Shown piece by piece: positions 1 through 13,300 of a stretch of 64,000 bases of DNA (position 1 is its first letter; every line of letters begins with the position of its first letter). Both the position numbers and the translations under genes were made by a program. Under the pieces are notes generated by a model. The model did not search any database, was not told the DNA's origin, and worked only from the letters and a program-made list of their open reading frames with translations. The DNA comes from Pezizomycotina sp. ARF18 (lineage: Eukaryota; Ascomycota). Location: the NCBI GenBank assembly GCA_002224055.1, contig AZLU01000147.1:1-64000 (forward strand), in the 5' to 3' direction.

Positions 1-3000
1 CGCGCTCTTGTTCGCCTCCTTTGGCCCACAAAACTTGAGCAAGCAGGCATATTACGTCGGGGTTTCTGAAGACTCAGTGAGTGTGGCCTTGAAATGCTCA
101 GACTATCGTCATATTGCCGGAGAAGTATGCGCAAGCCCAGCCGTGAGGTGAGCCGACAAGCGACATTGAGCAAACTCGTATTGTCTTCGGACAAGGCCAA
201 GGCAGTAGACGCGTTCTCGATAGCACTCCTCGTAGTCGCTTTTGCCCAGCACGCTCTAGCCAGGTCGGCTTTTGCTTGGCAAAAAGTTCCAGTCCTTTTC
301 GGATTCACTTTCTTCGTACTTTGCTCGATATCCCGCAAACTTTGAGAAGCCTTTGCACTGCTCCTTCGATCTCCCATACGTTCGCTGTAAAGCGCAGATA
401 AATGAAGAATGTACGGTTCACCCAACGATTGCTGTTCTAATTTCGGAGAGCAAATATCGGACCGAAAAGGTTCTGAATATGTGGCTGGTTCCGGACTTGA
501 CCATGATGTCGAAGACGCGTCGCGTTATTTACGTTTCACGATTGCTAGGGATTGGAAATTAGTTTCAACGATATTCAATAACGTGGAACACACGAAAGGA
601 GTGTGCACGGGAGATTTTAAACTGCGTGAAACACTTACCGAGAAACTTCGGATATCTTGAAGGCAATGCTCAAAAAGCTCCTGCGCTTCTTGCAACCTCA
701 CCATACAACCAGTGCCACTAGCCCTTGCCCGACCCACGCGTGAGAATACTCCGGATCGGCAGATTGAGCTCGGAGAAGGTCTGATTAGCCAGTTCGTAGT
801 CCTCGTACATGAAGTAGAGAATGCCGAGATTGGTCCACAAGCGCGGCTCTGAATATTTCTTTAGCACAATGCAGTTCCATACATGTTAAAAAAAAAGTTT
901 AATAGCGTATTTACCCTTTCGTCAATATGCAGAGCTCTTACGAGAGCATGCTGAGCAACCCTGGGTCTATTTCGGACACGCATACACGAACGCATTCCAA
1001 AATTCACTGTTCCGGGGTTCAAGCTTTTATCGACCTCTTGAAGCAGCGGACGGCAGCGGAGCGGAATTTAGTATCCTTCCTCCCGACGCTACATATGCGC
1101 GGTAATGGCGCAACCGACATTGTACCAGGCAACCGCGTGGGCATACTTCCTCCAGTGTCGAATAAATACCCTCTTGTACGCCAGAATTGCGCCGTAGAGG
1201 CCTGCGTCAGCGGCGAAAGCTTTTCAAAGCCTTCGAGTTCCTTCGAGCCAATGTTCCTTCCTCGTGAAGAATGTCGTACTCTTTCACGTCTATATTGGTA
1301 ATGAGTATCTTCTTCAGCAGCTTAGAACGGAATATCTCCAGGGACTGCTGAATCAGGAGAAAACGGTACAAGCATCGCCGACTAGTTTCCAAAGGTTGAA
1401 CGCGTCCGGACGGACATCTACTACACGGCTTCCACCTCAAGGCATTCGACAGCAGCGTTGGCAGCTCTGCCGTAGTATCCATTTTGTAGGTTATGCCACG
1501 ACGAAGCTACAAGGGTCCTGCTAGAGCAAGCATAACCCCAAATTCATCTTGCGCGACTCCAGAACTTCTCTGTAACTTTGGCATGCCTCCTCGAACTCGC
1601 CGAGCTCTTTATGGACATTCGCCACGATGTATTTACGAACCAGTTATCGTCGTCTATTTACGGGCCTGGTTGAAGCATTTCATAGCAGACAAAGTATCTG
1701 CCGGAGCTTGCGTAAGCTTCCCTAATCCAACCCAAGAATGAAAAATCATTACTTTGAGTTCCTAGGGCCGTTGGAATGCTTTGAATGGCCTGGGGGAAAT
1801 TATGGGCGTTCTGAAGGGCCAGTCAGCTCAAGGACCAAAAAGTGTATAATGTAACAAAGAAACAATAAAGATTTACAATTTCCGAAACACCGATAGCAAT
1901 CTGTGGCCAGGTTGCTGTCCTGCCAGGAGTTGTTCGCTTCTTCTCGGCATCTGCAGCTCTGCGAGCAACAATTTCGACAACTTCCCATTCGCCATCATTT
2001 GCAAAAGCCCTTGCAAGCCTTCAGCGGCTTCGAATTCACCAGAGAAATTTCAAATGCCTTCGGAAACATTGCTAGCTCTCTCAAGTCCTGTTCTATATCC
2101 TCGTAGTAGACTCCGAGACTGTGTAAGCCGGAGCAAAGTTCGGATTACTGCGGAGACGCTCGCAGGAAATAGTCGTAACCCTTCGTACGATCTTGCGCCC
2201 TTCAATGTCTGATTCCCATAGAGCTGCTCCGATCTCCATAGCGTCAAAGCCCGCAAATCTTTAGACCGCGCGTCGTCACCGGAGATCTGCTCGAGGCAAT
2301 GTTCGAGCTGCACTCTCCGCGTCGTAATTCTTCAGAGCACGTTACAACCAAGCTGTTTCGGAGACTATGAACGGGTTCGTGGAATCTTTATCAGTGCTAG
2401 GTTCAAGGATTGAACGCTCCTTGGTAGTCTCCGGCTTCTTCCAGGATAAGACCATGGCCAACCAAGGCACCACCGTTTGTAGGATTTCGCTTGAGGACGT
2501 CCGAAAATATTGAACTCGCCTCAGGATGAAACTTTGGTGTCCGATAATGCACTAATGCCGTAGCAAGAGTTACAGAAATTGCATCCATGTTCCTGTGAAT
2601 TTTTATATTAGCATTTGTATTCCGGAGCCGCCGAGAGCATTGAAGATTGCTAAGATAATACTCACTCGGAGTAATCCACTGGCAACCTCCTCAGCGGCAA
2701 CAACCTAAGTCCTTTCGCAGATCTCGACCGCATTCTCGTATTCTTTGAGGAATATATAGTAGTCACCGAGGATTCTATGACAAAGCACAGAGCGAGGGCT
2801 TCTCGAGGCCGTCCTGTTATTCGAAAGTTAGGCAAAATTTGCCAAAATATATGGAATGATACGCAAAAACTGTTGCACATACAAGCATGAAGTCTAGCCT
2901 TTCGTCCGGTCCTATCTCTGGTCCCATATCAGGTATCAGAGACACTCCTCCACCATCTCAGATTCCGACTGTCTCTCTTCGGTGTCTTCCTTCACCGTGC

Positions 3001-4511
3001 GTGCGGGAAAAGGTGATATTTCGCAGTCAATATTACGCCCTTAGTGACCTACTGAGGCCATTATTCATTGGGAATGCATCGATAAAGTCGCGTATTAGGT
3101 GAATATCCAGATCTCCTAAATATGTGAGAGTATGACTGTTAGTTTTTGCGGCTTCATCGCTTAGGAAGACGACGCCGAGGGATATTAGCACCAATCGAGC
3201 CAACATCATTCCACTCGATGCTCAATCTCCACGCTATCGAATGGGATATTTCAGCGTTACTACTCCACGCATAGCTCTAAGACTTTGTTCCTCTGGGCCG
3301 CTTTTTCGTTAGAATGGAAGAACTATCAGCAATTATAGGCATGAGTGATCAGCTTCGCTTCAGTTGTTCTCCGAACATCTGTATCGTGAGACCAGTCGAT
3401 GATTTTTTGATATAGATCCTCTAATCTGTTGTTGTTCACGACATTAGAAATGACTAAACGGGCTACATGAAGATACGAGTGGGGCTTACTTTGACTTTTT
3501 GTAGACTTCTCTTTTCACTTCTAACAGATACCTGGCCGACCACCGCCCAAGCTCGACCGCCTGGCAGCGATTTCCTTGTTGATTGTTTCCTTCTCCTCGT
3601 TTCTACAATTTCCGGCGAGCTTTAGGTATGTGATCGAGGGATTTGGTATAGCCTTCTAGATAATAAAGACAGGGCTTTCAGGAAGTAAAACTTCCAGAGC
3701 AGATTTATACTACCAAAAATTGAATCGATTGAGGTATTAGCGTTTGGATTGTCCAAAGAATGGGCGGGGGGTTTGTGGGTTTCAGACCTGTGCTTTCGTC
3801 CTTTGCTCCTGAGCCACAGATAAGAGCTTATCAACGCATTCTGGCAGCGCGGACGATCATCCCTGTGATGAGCAAAGAAAAATGTGAGTTTTGTATTTTT
3901 ATTTTTTCTTTTTATTTTTTATTTTATTTTTCTTTCTTTCCTTTCTTTTCTCGACGAGCCGGATTTCATAGTACGTAGGCGGTTGTACGTCATCTGAACT
4001 ATTAAAAAGCCAATGTTGATATGATTGTTCTCCATACTTCTTCATGAAAGCGATCGCCAGAATCCGTGGAGGCCGTTATTAATTCGCTGACCTGTCCTGT
4101 CTGGTTGTATAGGTTCACTAATCCTGCCATGCCAGAGGATCTTCCTGTTCGTTCGATCGCCTTTCTATAAGCTATTTCTCCTTCTCTCGGTTCACTGAGA
4201 TGTAGGTAGGCAAGGCCAATAAAAACATTTCTATTTTTTGACGAAAAAAAAATCTCATTAGTCTTTCAAAAAGCTCGCAATGCTAATACCAGACAGAAAC
4301 TCCAAATCCGAAAAAGCGGTTCATATTCCCTTATGATGTGCTGCTTCGTTGCTTCCCTTATTAGACAGAGGGCTGGTAATACGGACGCCATGGTAGTTTG
4401 AAGGGTCCATATTCCAGACTTTTAAGCAGTGCTCTTTGCACTTTCATAATCGGAACTGTCGAGGGCAGCTTTTGCAGCCTTCAAAGCAGTCTTCAATGCT
4501 TTTGCCGACAT
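1..4511 (-). CDS. SKI3: Ski3, TPR scaffold of the Ski complex (C-terminal end beyond window)
   Basis: Ski3 is the tetratricopeptide scaffold that joins the Ski2 helicase and Ski8 and feeds mRNA to the cytoplasmic exosome for 3'-5' decay. The N-terminus reads MSAKALKTALKAAKAAL from an ATG at 4511, continuing into EHCLKVWNMDPSNYHG and, after an intron, NVFIGLAYLHLSE, a first TPR. Further TPR-like blocks occur throughout, for example DVLKRNPTNGGALVGHGL near 2.5 kb and ANDGEWEVVEIVARRAAD near 1.95 kb, the latter followed by a TWPQIAIGV block that I recall as typical of fungal Ski3. The family is about 1,400 residues; the 3' end lies outside the window. The frame is broken many times. Two breaks trace to one base missing from a short run: TTT at 4435-4437 (should be four) and C at 2014 (should be two). 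Exact exon borders are therefore not assignable. PEP4 is divergent. Confidence 0.82.
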
Positions 4512-4877
4512 AGCGGGGCAGCAGTGAGAGGCGAGGATAGTTTGGATCTTGGGTTGTAATTTGGGATGAGAGGTAAGGAAAGTGGTGGGAGATATGTGTC
4601 AGTGAGCTTGACGATAGAGGAAGGAATGAAAACCGATGAGCCGTCATGTACGAAATCTATGAGATACTTTTAAAGAAACTTATAATCGAACAAAGACAAT
4701 CTAATAACCCGAGCTCACGAAGCGAATTCAATGTAATAATAAGCTACTTAAGCAGCTAGTGTAACTTTTGTGAGGGATGGAAACAGCACGTATGGCAAGC
4801 TCCGGGTAGCGGCGCAGCTTTTGCGCAAAAAAAGTCCCGTTGCGTGCGTGCGTGCCGTTGGTTTGAAGAACATAGGG

Positions 4878-4880
<3 letters not shown>

Positions 4881-4913
<33 letters not shown>
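4881..4913. repeat. 33-base poly(A) tract
   Basis: An uninterrupted A run upstream of SKI3. It is one of the two or three longest homopolymers in the window. Its length is likely unreliable, since short runs in neighbouring genes are already miscounted. Confidence 0.9.
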
Positions 4914-4916
<3 letters not shown>

Positions 4917-5081
4917 TACTATTAAAAGGGGGTGTTGAGTATATCATATTATTATTATTATTTATGTATTTACACTTGATCGTGGTAAGGGACATGGGCG
5001 TCCTTTCTTACATCTTCTACCTCTATCGGTGGTTATACCGTTTGCCAAGGAAATTTCCAGGAGGCTCAGATAGAGAAAAAT

Positions 5082-5105
5082 TCAATCAATCAATCAATCA
5101 ATCAA
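5082..5105. repeat. (TCAA)n microsatellite
   Basis: Six copies of the tetramer TCAA in tandem, non-coding, in the SKI3-PEP4 intergenic region. Confidence 0.9.
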
Positions 5106-5460
5106 TTTGATGATGATAACAACAATACTATTGTGTTATATTTTAAGCCGAGCTTCCCTTTATTATTGTAACTCAAAGAAACAATATAATTGTTGTTGGA
5201 TGATTTTCCTTATCAAACACCCCCAGAATGTCTTAGTTTTTTTCGTTGCGAGGAACGGGTTGGCGTGCGTGTCGGTCACCGGCAACAAAAAAAAAAAAAG
5301 AAAAAAAAAAGCAGCAAGCAGCAGTTACGTACCACCTCCCTCTCTCACGTTTTGTATGGAGGAAGAGCGTTCCCTCTGCGACGAAAGAGAAACTCACCCG
5401 TCTTCCGCGTCCACCCCAAAATTATTGAGAGTTTTTTACTTAATAATATAAACTCTCTAC

Positions 5461-5507
5461 AAAAAAATAAAATAAAATAAAATAAATAAAATAAAATAAA
5501 ATAAAAA
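5461..5507. repeat. AAAAT/AAAT microsatellite
   Basis: A run of A-rich pentamers and tetramers ending in T. A similar run lies at about 6136-6165 inside the first PEP4 intron, so this motif is recurrent locally. Confidence 0.85.
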
Positions 5508-5950
5508 GCCCATTTAACCACTTCGCCTCTTTTTTTTTATTTTCCCTCTGCTTCTTCTTTTTCGTTTGCTTCCTCTTCCTTTTCCTCTTCGACAAATTTT
5601 TTTTATCTCTCTCGTATTCCATAGCAAAAAAAGGTAGAGAGAACAGACATCACCTTATAAGATACTTAAAAAAGGAATATAGTAGTAATACTAGTATATT
5701 CTCCCTCTTTCTTCCTTCCTACCTTTGCTTTATTCATACCTATCATCGTCATCCTTTTTAGAGTAGTAATTTCTTTAATCAATCAATAAGCAGCATCCTA
5801 GTAGTTACTGGTTTTATCTGCCTCTGCTATATTCCATTTTTTATGTGTGCTAACATCTTCCCTTCTAGCCCGGAAGTTTGAGAGAGAAGTTCAGTATCTC
5901 CATATAAGAACCTTTAGAACAAATTTTTCCTTTCGTCGACGTAAGCAAAG

Positions 5951-7857
<1,907 letters not shown>

Positions 7858-10337
7858 GTGTAATATGAGATGATGGAAAGATTGAGAAACAATGGTGGTT
7901 GTGGGTGACACTGGTGGTGGTGCTCCTGTAAGCCTTTGTGCACGAACGTATGAGATTGTGGAATCCTTCGCAAACGATATGGTCCTTATGAAATTTATAT
8001 TATTTTTACACAGTACAAGGATGTTTCTGTGTCTCCCTCCACTTAGTCGAACGTTTTAAAAGGATGTGAGGATTCCCCCTTTTTTTTTATCCATCCGTAA
8101 TTTGTATCTCTAGTTTCTTCTTATTATTGTTTCCTTTTTCCCCTTTCTTTTCTTTTGTAACAGTAAAGGGGGGGAAGTTTGTCCTCAATTCGCAACGAAT
8201 AACTGTGTTTATGAGGCACATAATATCTTGACGTGCTCTTGATGAAAAAATGCTTCAAACTCTTTGTTCTGTGATGTCAATAATATCGAAAAACTGAAGA
8301 TTTTTTTTGAGGTGCATACAATGGCCTAGATCTGCATAACGCAGTTGGTGATCTAGAACGCAGCGGTTAAAGACGTCAGTTGAAGACAATTAGAGTTTTG
8401 TTTCGACCCCATGGGAAAAGCTAGCAGGGGTCTTTATTTGTTTAAGCTAGTAGTTTTCATTCCGAGCAAAGTGAGCGGGAAAACCGTGCACGCCTACTGG
8501 GGGTAGATTGACGGGATATCGATGAGGCCATGTTGCTTAGCCGCCAGCCATCCCAGCTGTTACTTGGGGCTTTTTTTAGGCTACTTTATTATTTATCGAT
8601 TCTTTAAAAAGCTCCGAAGAAAAATTTATATCTTCAAAGTTATATACTATAAGGGAAGGACAATCTCCTACTAAACCACTAGCCAATATAATTTCAGGGA
8701 ACCAGGAATGAGAACATGCTGAGGAAATCCACGTTAGTTTAGCTGAGGGATTGAGGACCGAGTAGTAGCAGTGGTATATCCGAGTAAGAATAGGTTAGGG
8801 AACAAAAGAAAGAAAGAAGGACGAGATAGGATTCTCCGGGGCAACAAACCCCCACCACCACACATCGCAAGCCTATGATCTAACCGCCGGGGAATCGATA
8901 GCGAAGTGGGTTTTCAGTAAGTGAGCCTATTTAAAGCTACTAAATTAGTATACACACACGTATATACTACTGTATACACCAAATAGCGATTTATATATAT
9001 ATAAGTATGGTATTTATATGCAAGAAGTACTTTTTATAGAATCGCGAGCGGCAGGCCTGCTTTCTCCTGCTCCTCTTCTCCGCCGTAACAGATAGAGACG
9101 TTTTTTCTGCTCCTCCTGCTTCCGTTCCCTTTTTTTTTTCCTTTTTTGAGATGAACCTGGATTTCATTTAAAAGAGAAATTGAGAATCAATAATACCTTG
9201 TAGCTAGTAGATAGAGCAATAAAAGAGATTTGAGACCTAGCGTGAACGAGATAGAAAGGAGAGAAAGAGGCGAATGAGTCTTGGATGTTTCCTATTTGTC
9301 GGATGGACTCGCCATCTCCCCTCCTCTGTGATTTCAAACTTGTCGCTTCTTAAGGGTTAAGCGGGGAGACTTCAGGCAGTGGCCGCAGTGGGGAATTTCG
9401 AGTCTCTTTTCTCTTTTTTTTTTGATTATTGGTAGCCAACCATCCGTCCCACAAAGATTAAAGAGAAAAAAAAAAAAAAAAAAAAAAGGTACCAAGGCGG
9501 CAAGGTTAGAGAGAGATGCCCTGTTTTTTTATCCTTTCTTATCCCTTCTCTTTCGGTTTTTTTTTTTTTTTTTTTTTTGCTTTTGTTCCTTCTGCTTCTT
9601 CTTCTTCATCAGTTTCTTCGTTCTGAAAGGTATTATTTGCTGTAGTATCGAACATATCCCTTCTTTTTTTAACCTCCTCCTTGCAGGATCTCCATTGCTA
9701 ACGAGTTAGCCAATACTTATCGTACAAACTAACAAAGTGTTAGAAGTGTCAAGGTTCACGGCGCCCGCGCTACTTATCTACCCAATACATTCCCACACCG
9801 CATAGTTCTTTCGTCTAAGCAACGGAGGTCCGTTTCTTCTCTTTATTGTATCCCTTCAGCTTTAATCCTTTTTGTTGATCAAGTCCATATCTTATATTTC
9901 TTCTTCGCTTTAGGTCTTCTGGACTTCATTTTGTGTTGTTGCCCACTGCTGACCATTTGCCAGCAGCAACAAGCGGGCGGTATATCCTTAAGTGGCGTGA
10001 TCCCGAGTTACGCCTTTTTTTTTTTTTTTTTTTTTCGGACACTCTCACATCTCTCCTCCGAACCTGCTGGACTTTCCCTACGCCTGACACCACGCTCTTC
10101 CCAATACTACTGCTGGTACACGACTACCTTCAGTCCCGTTTCTGACGTGGGAGGAGTAAAACTTCGCTCACTTTGTATCAAAGGATACTTTTGAACGCTC
10201 TTCTCCCTCTCCGTTCGCTAAGCCTGGCTGCTTAGAGAAGCCGATGTGCTCAGCACACACATAGGTACCTCCGACGCTCAACGAGGATTTCACCCAACAG
10301 CTATCCGTTCACATCCTTTTCTCTTGTGCAATCAGCC
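7858..10337. other. Intergenic region PEP4-BCK1, no gene seen
   Basis: About 2.5 kb without a credible protein gene. It contains the PEP4 3' UTR, the tRNA-like element at 8.3-8.6 kb, TA-rich sequence near 8.95-9.02 kb, an A run at about 9465-9487, and T runs near 9551-9568 and 10014-10035. The last 500 bases are C/T-rich, as expected of a long BCK1 leader. Small ORFs here are rich in F or K because they read through the homopolymers. Confidence 0.55.
8320..8577 (+). repeat. Possible tRNA-derived SINE or decayed tRNA-like sequence
   Basis: Positions 8337-8348 (TAACGCAGTTGG) match the Pol III A box TRGCNNARYNGG at 11 of 12 sites, and 8400-8410 (GTTTCGACCCC) match the B box GGTTCGANNCC at 10 of 11. 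The spacing of 63 is longer than in a plain tRNA. A second, weaker A-box-like stretch starts at 8354, 46 bases before the B box. I could not fold a proper acceptor stem or T stem, so this is not an intact tRNA. Downstream lies about 160 bases of unrelated sequence ending in a T7 run (8571-8577), which suits a SINE body with a Pol III stop. Only one copy is visible here, so family status is inferred. Confidence 0.3.
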
Positions 10338-13300
10338 ATGAATCAACCTCGCCCTCACACCTCTCACTACGTCCCTCCGAGCCCGTCAGTGTACCGCGGA
10401 CCGGATCACAACGCGATATTTGACAACATACAACCTTACCAGCCGCAAAGCTCCCTTAATGTGCCGCCAGGGCCACCACCGAGCTACTCGACCGGGGCAA
10501 CACCGCGTTCTAGGGCGGGAACCAACACGGACGTGCAGCCTCCGCCAGATTTATCCACACTGGCAGGCGGGCTGCGACCTCAGCAACCCCAAGATCAGCT
10601 GCAACAGCAGCCACAAAGCCAGAACCCACAGCAACCCCAGCAAGGGACCCCGTCGTTGCAGCCACAGCCCCGTGGACAGCCTGCTCTGAATCTTGCTACA
10701 CCCCGAGGGCCCATGCATATGCAGCACCGCCATGTATCTGAAAGTGCTGTGAGAACCTACCAGCCAACCTCATCCCCTCCGACTAACCACTCTACACTCG
10801 CGACCATCCCGCCGCCGCCGCCGCCGCCTTCCCATCCGCTTCCCCAGCAATACATCCTCCTCCCCTCCCAAAAATGACAATACCTGGCAGTCAACGTGGG
10901 GAAATCACTACCACGAGATTGGTCCGAGCCCCGGCCCTCGATCCAGGCGGCCTTCGGATCCGTATATCACCCTCATGGTCTGCCTTACCAGATGCAGCCG
11001 CCTTCATCTCCACTTGTCACTATGGCTCCGAACGGCTTTCACACCCCGATTCCTCCTCCGCCGTCGCAACCGCCACAGGTAGCGGATCCGTCGGTACCGA
11101 GAACCGTTATTCCCGCAGACCAAGAACCACCTCAACCCCCGTACGGGAGACAAGAGTCCAAGTTATCGGAGGTGTCTACGGCGTTGCCGAAACCTGACAT
11201 GGATGAAGTAGGAACTCCGATTACGCTGCACACTCCTTCTCTTACGCGGCATCACTATCTGTTTCCGACTAGGAACGAATCTCCTTCCAACGGGCCCCTT
11301 TGTCCGCCGAAGAAATTGCAAGCTGGACCACGGACAGAATAATAACGTTCCTCAACGAGCATCAGTTTTCAAAGGAATGGCAAGAAGCCTTTCAAACCTT
11401 AACATTTCTGGCAAGGATTTTATCGTCATTGGCCAGATTAACGGTTACCATCAGCTCTACAACACAATCGTCCCTGAAGTCAACGCGATCTACGGTGTCA
11501 ATGCAAAGCAGGACCGCGAGAGACACGAGGCCCGGCGACTGAAGAAGCTCGTACGCGGTTTGGGGCCCACCAAGGAGCCAACCGTAGAAGATTCGCCTGG
11601 CGAACGGCAGGCGCAGTCTAAATCGCCCACGCTCGTACCGGCGAAGAAGATGAACAACCACCGTTCCAGCACTATACCAGCTAATTTTGACGCTACTAGC
11701 GCCCCTTGGAACACGGACGCGCAGCCACCGCTGCAGCAGCAGCGTTCCCAGACGGATTCCATTGCTCCGCGATCGACTTATTCGAAGGAGACGTTAAGCT
11801 CGTTGGACTCGAGGAGCATGCGACGTCACCATTCGCCAAGTAACTCTGACGTTTCTCTGAACGCCAGCACAATCTTAGGACCACCGGTTATTCCTAACCG
11901 AGCGTCGCCCATCCCAGGCTCCCCTCAGTCGTCCCCTTCTCCTATTTATCCTACATCTGCGCCTAGACACCAGCATTCCAACTCTACCGACTCGGTAACT
12001 TCCGGAGTTTTCGGTATTCGACCAGAAGGGATGAGGTTAGTCAGCGACAGTCAGTTGATACACAAGGGCAAAGTACGGAGGAGTGATAGAACAAGCTTCG
12101 GGCAGCATGACTCTCACGAACAGGTGAAGGAGCGGAGTGTTAGTGGACTGTTTCAAAGGTTTACCGGCAGAAGAAAAGGCAACCGCAGCGGCACGAAGGA
12201 GTTCGACATTGACGGATCGCCGACAAGCCCGATGGCTGGCAGGATATTTATAACACGCCGCCAAACATGCCATACTTCTCGCACAATAATGGAAGCGACT
12301 CTTCAATCGATCGTCTCTCATCAACTTCGACCGTTTCGGAATATGAGAAACTCAGACAGCGCGGATTAATAGACGTGCCCCGGCCAACAAAACCCTTATG
12401 TTTTTCGTGACGATGAACGGGAAGAATTTCACCCTAGTGAATTTGACAGAGATCACCGATGCCGACAATGTGCGGAAGGAGATATGCGAGCAGTCGGTGT
12501 TGAGGAGTGGGAAGCCGCCGCTATATATCTCACTGAAGTCGGACAAACTGAACACGGTATACCCAGATCCCTTTTCGACTCGGATTGTTGCTGTGCAGAA
12601 ATGAAAAAAAAAAAAAAAAAACCTACTATTCAAAACATTTACTGGGTATAATCTTTCTCCTGGCGAGGTAAATGAATGCTAAACATCTACAACTTTTGAA
12701 AAACAGAGGCTCCATTGACGGACAGATGCTCATGCTTTCACGTCGCCACGGCGATAACGTCGCGGGAGTGAAGTTTCACGTGATACCTGGGCCACGCTCA
12801 ACTGTGGCACCAAATGCGTCTCCCCTCCCTAACAACGTGGGATTGGGTATTATAAGTTCCCCTCAGCAGAGCCATGCTGGAACGCCGAAGCTATCAGGAT
12901 TAAGACAGCGATCGTCGTCTCCTCACCTCTCAGGACGCGGCAATAACGAGAGCATAACGCCGCGTTCCGATCCCAGGTCCACGCCACAGCTGAAGAAGGA
13001 ATCTTTGGCCATTGCGACAGAAAGGTCGCCGCCATCTTCTGGGCCCCAATCAATATCACCGGGCCTCTGAGCCGCCGCATGGCTTTAACAATCAAACTAC
13101 CCGTGACGGACGTCCGGATGAAGTAGTATCTCGTATAGATTCCAACGTAGCACCCATAGATATGGCACGCCAAGTTAGCTCCAAGGGCACAATATCTGGT
13201 GAAGATAGCCCAGTTGCTGGCGTCAGCAGGAAGGATTCCATTCCGATCCCTCGCCTGAAGGCACGCTGTACAAAGATGAACTCTTCATGGAAGAGACTTT

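Larger units (their letters stand above)
4512..5950. other. Divergent intergenic region between SKI3 and PEP4
   Basis: About 1.4 kb separates two divergent genes, so it must carry both promoters. It holds a 33-base A run, a TCAA microsatellite, an A/T pentamer microsatellite, and several C/T-rich stretches in the last 250 bases before the PEP4 start that look like a fungal 5' leader. ORFs here are low-complexity by-products of the homopolymers. No TATA box stands out convincingly. Confidence 0.6.

Noticed and set aside
5190-5622. Lys-rich ORFs
   Set aside because: They read through A runs and A/T microsatellites in the SKI3-PEP4 intergenic region; no domain or conserved pattern.
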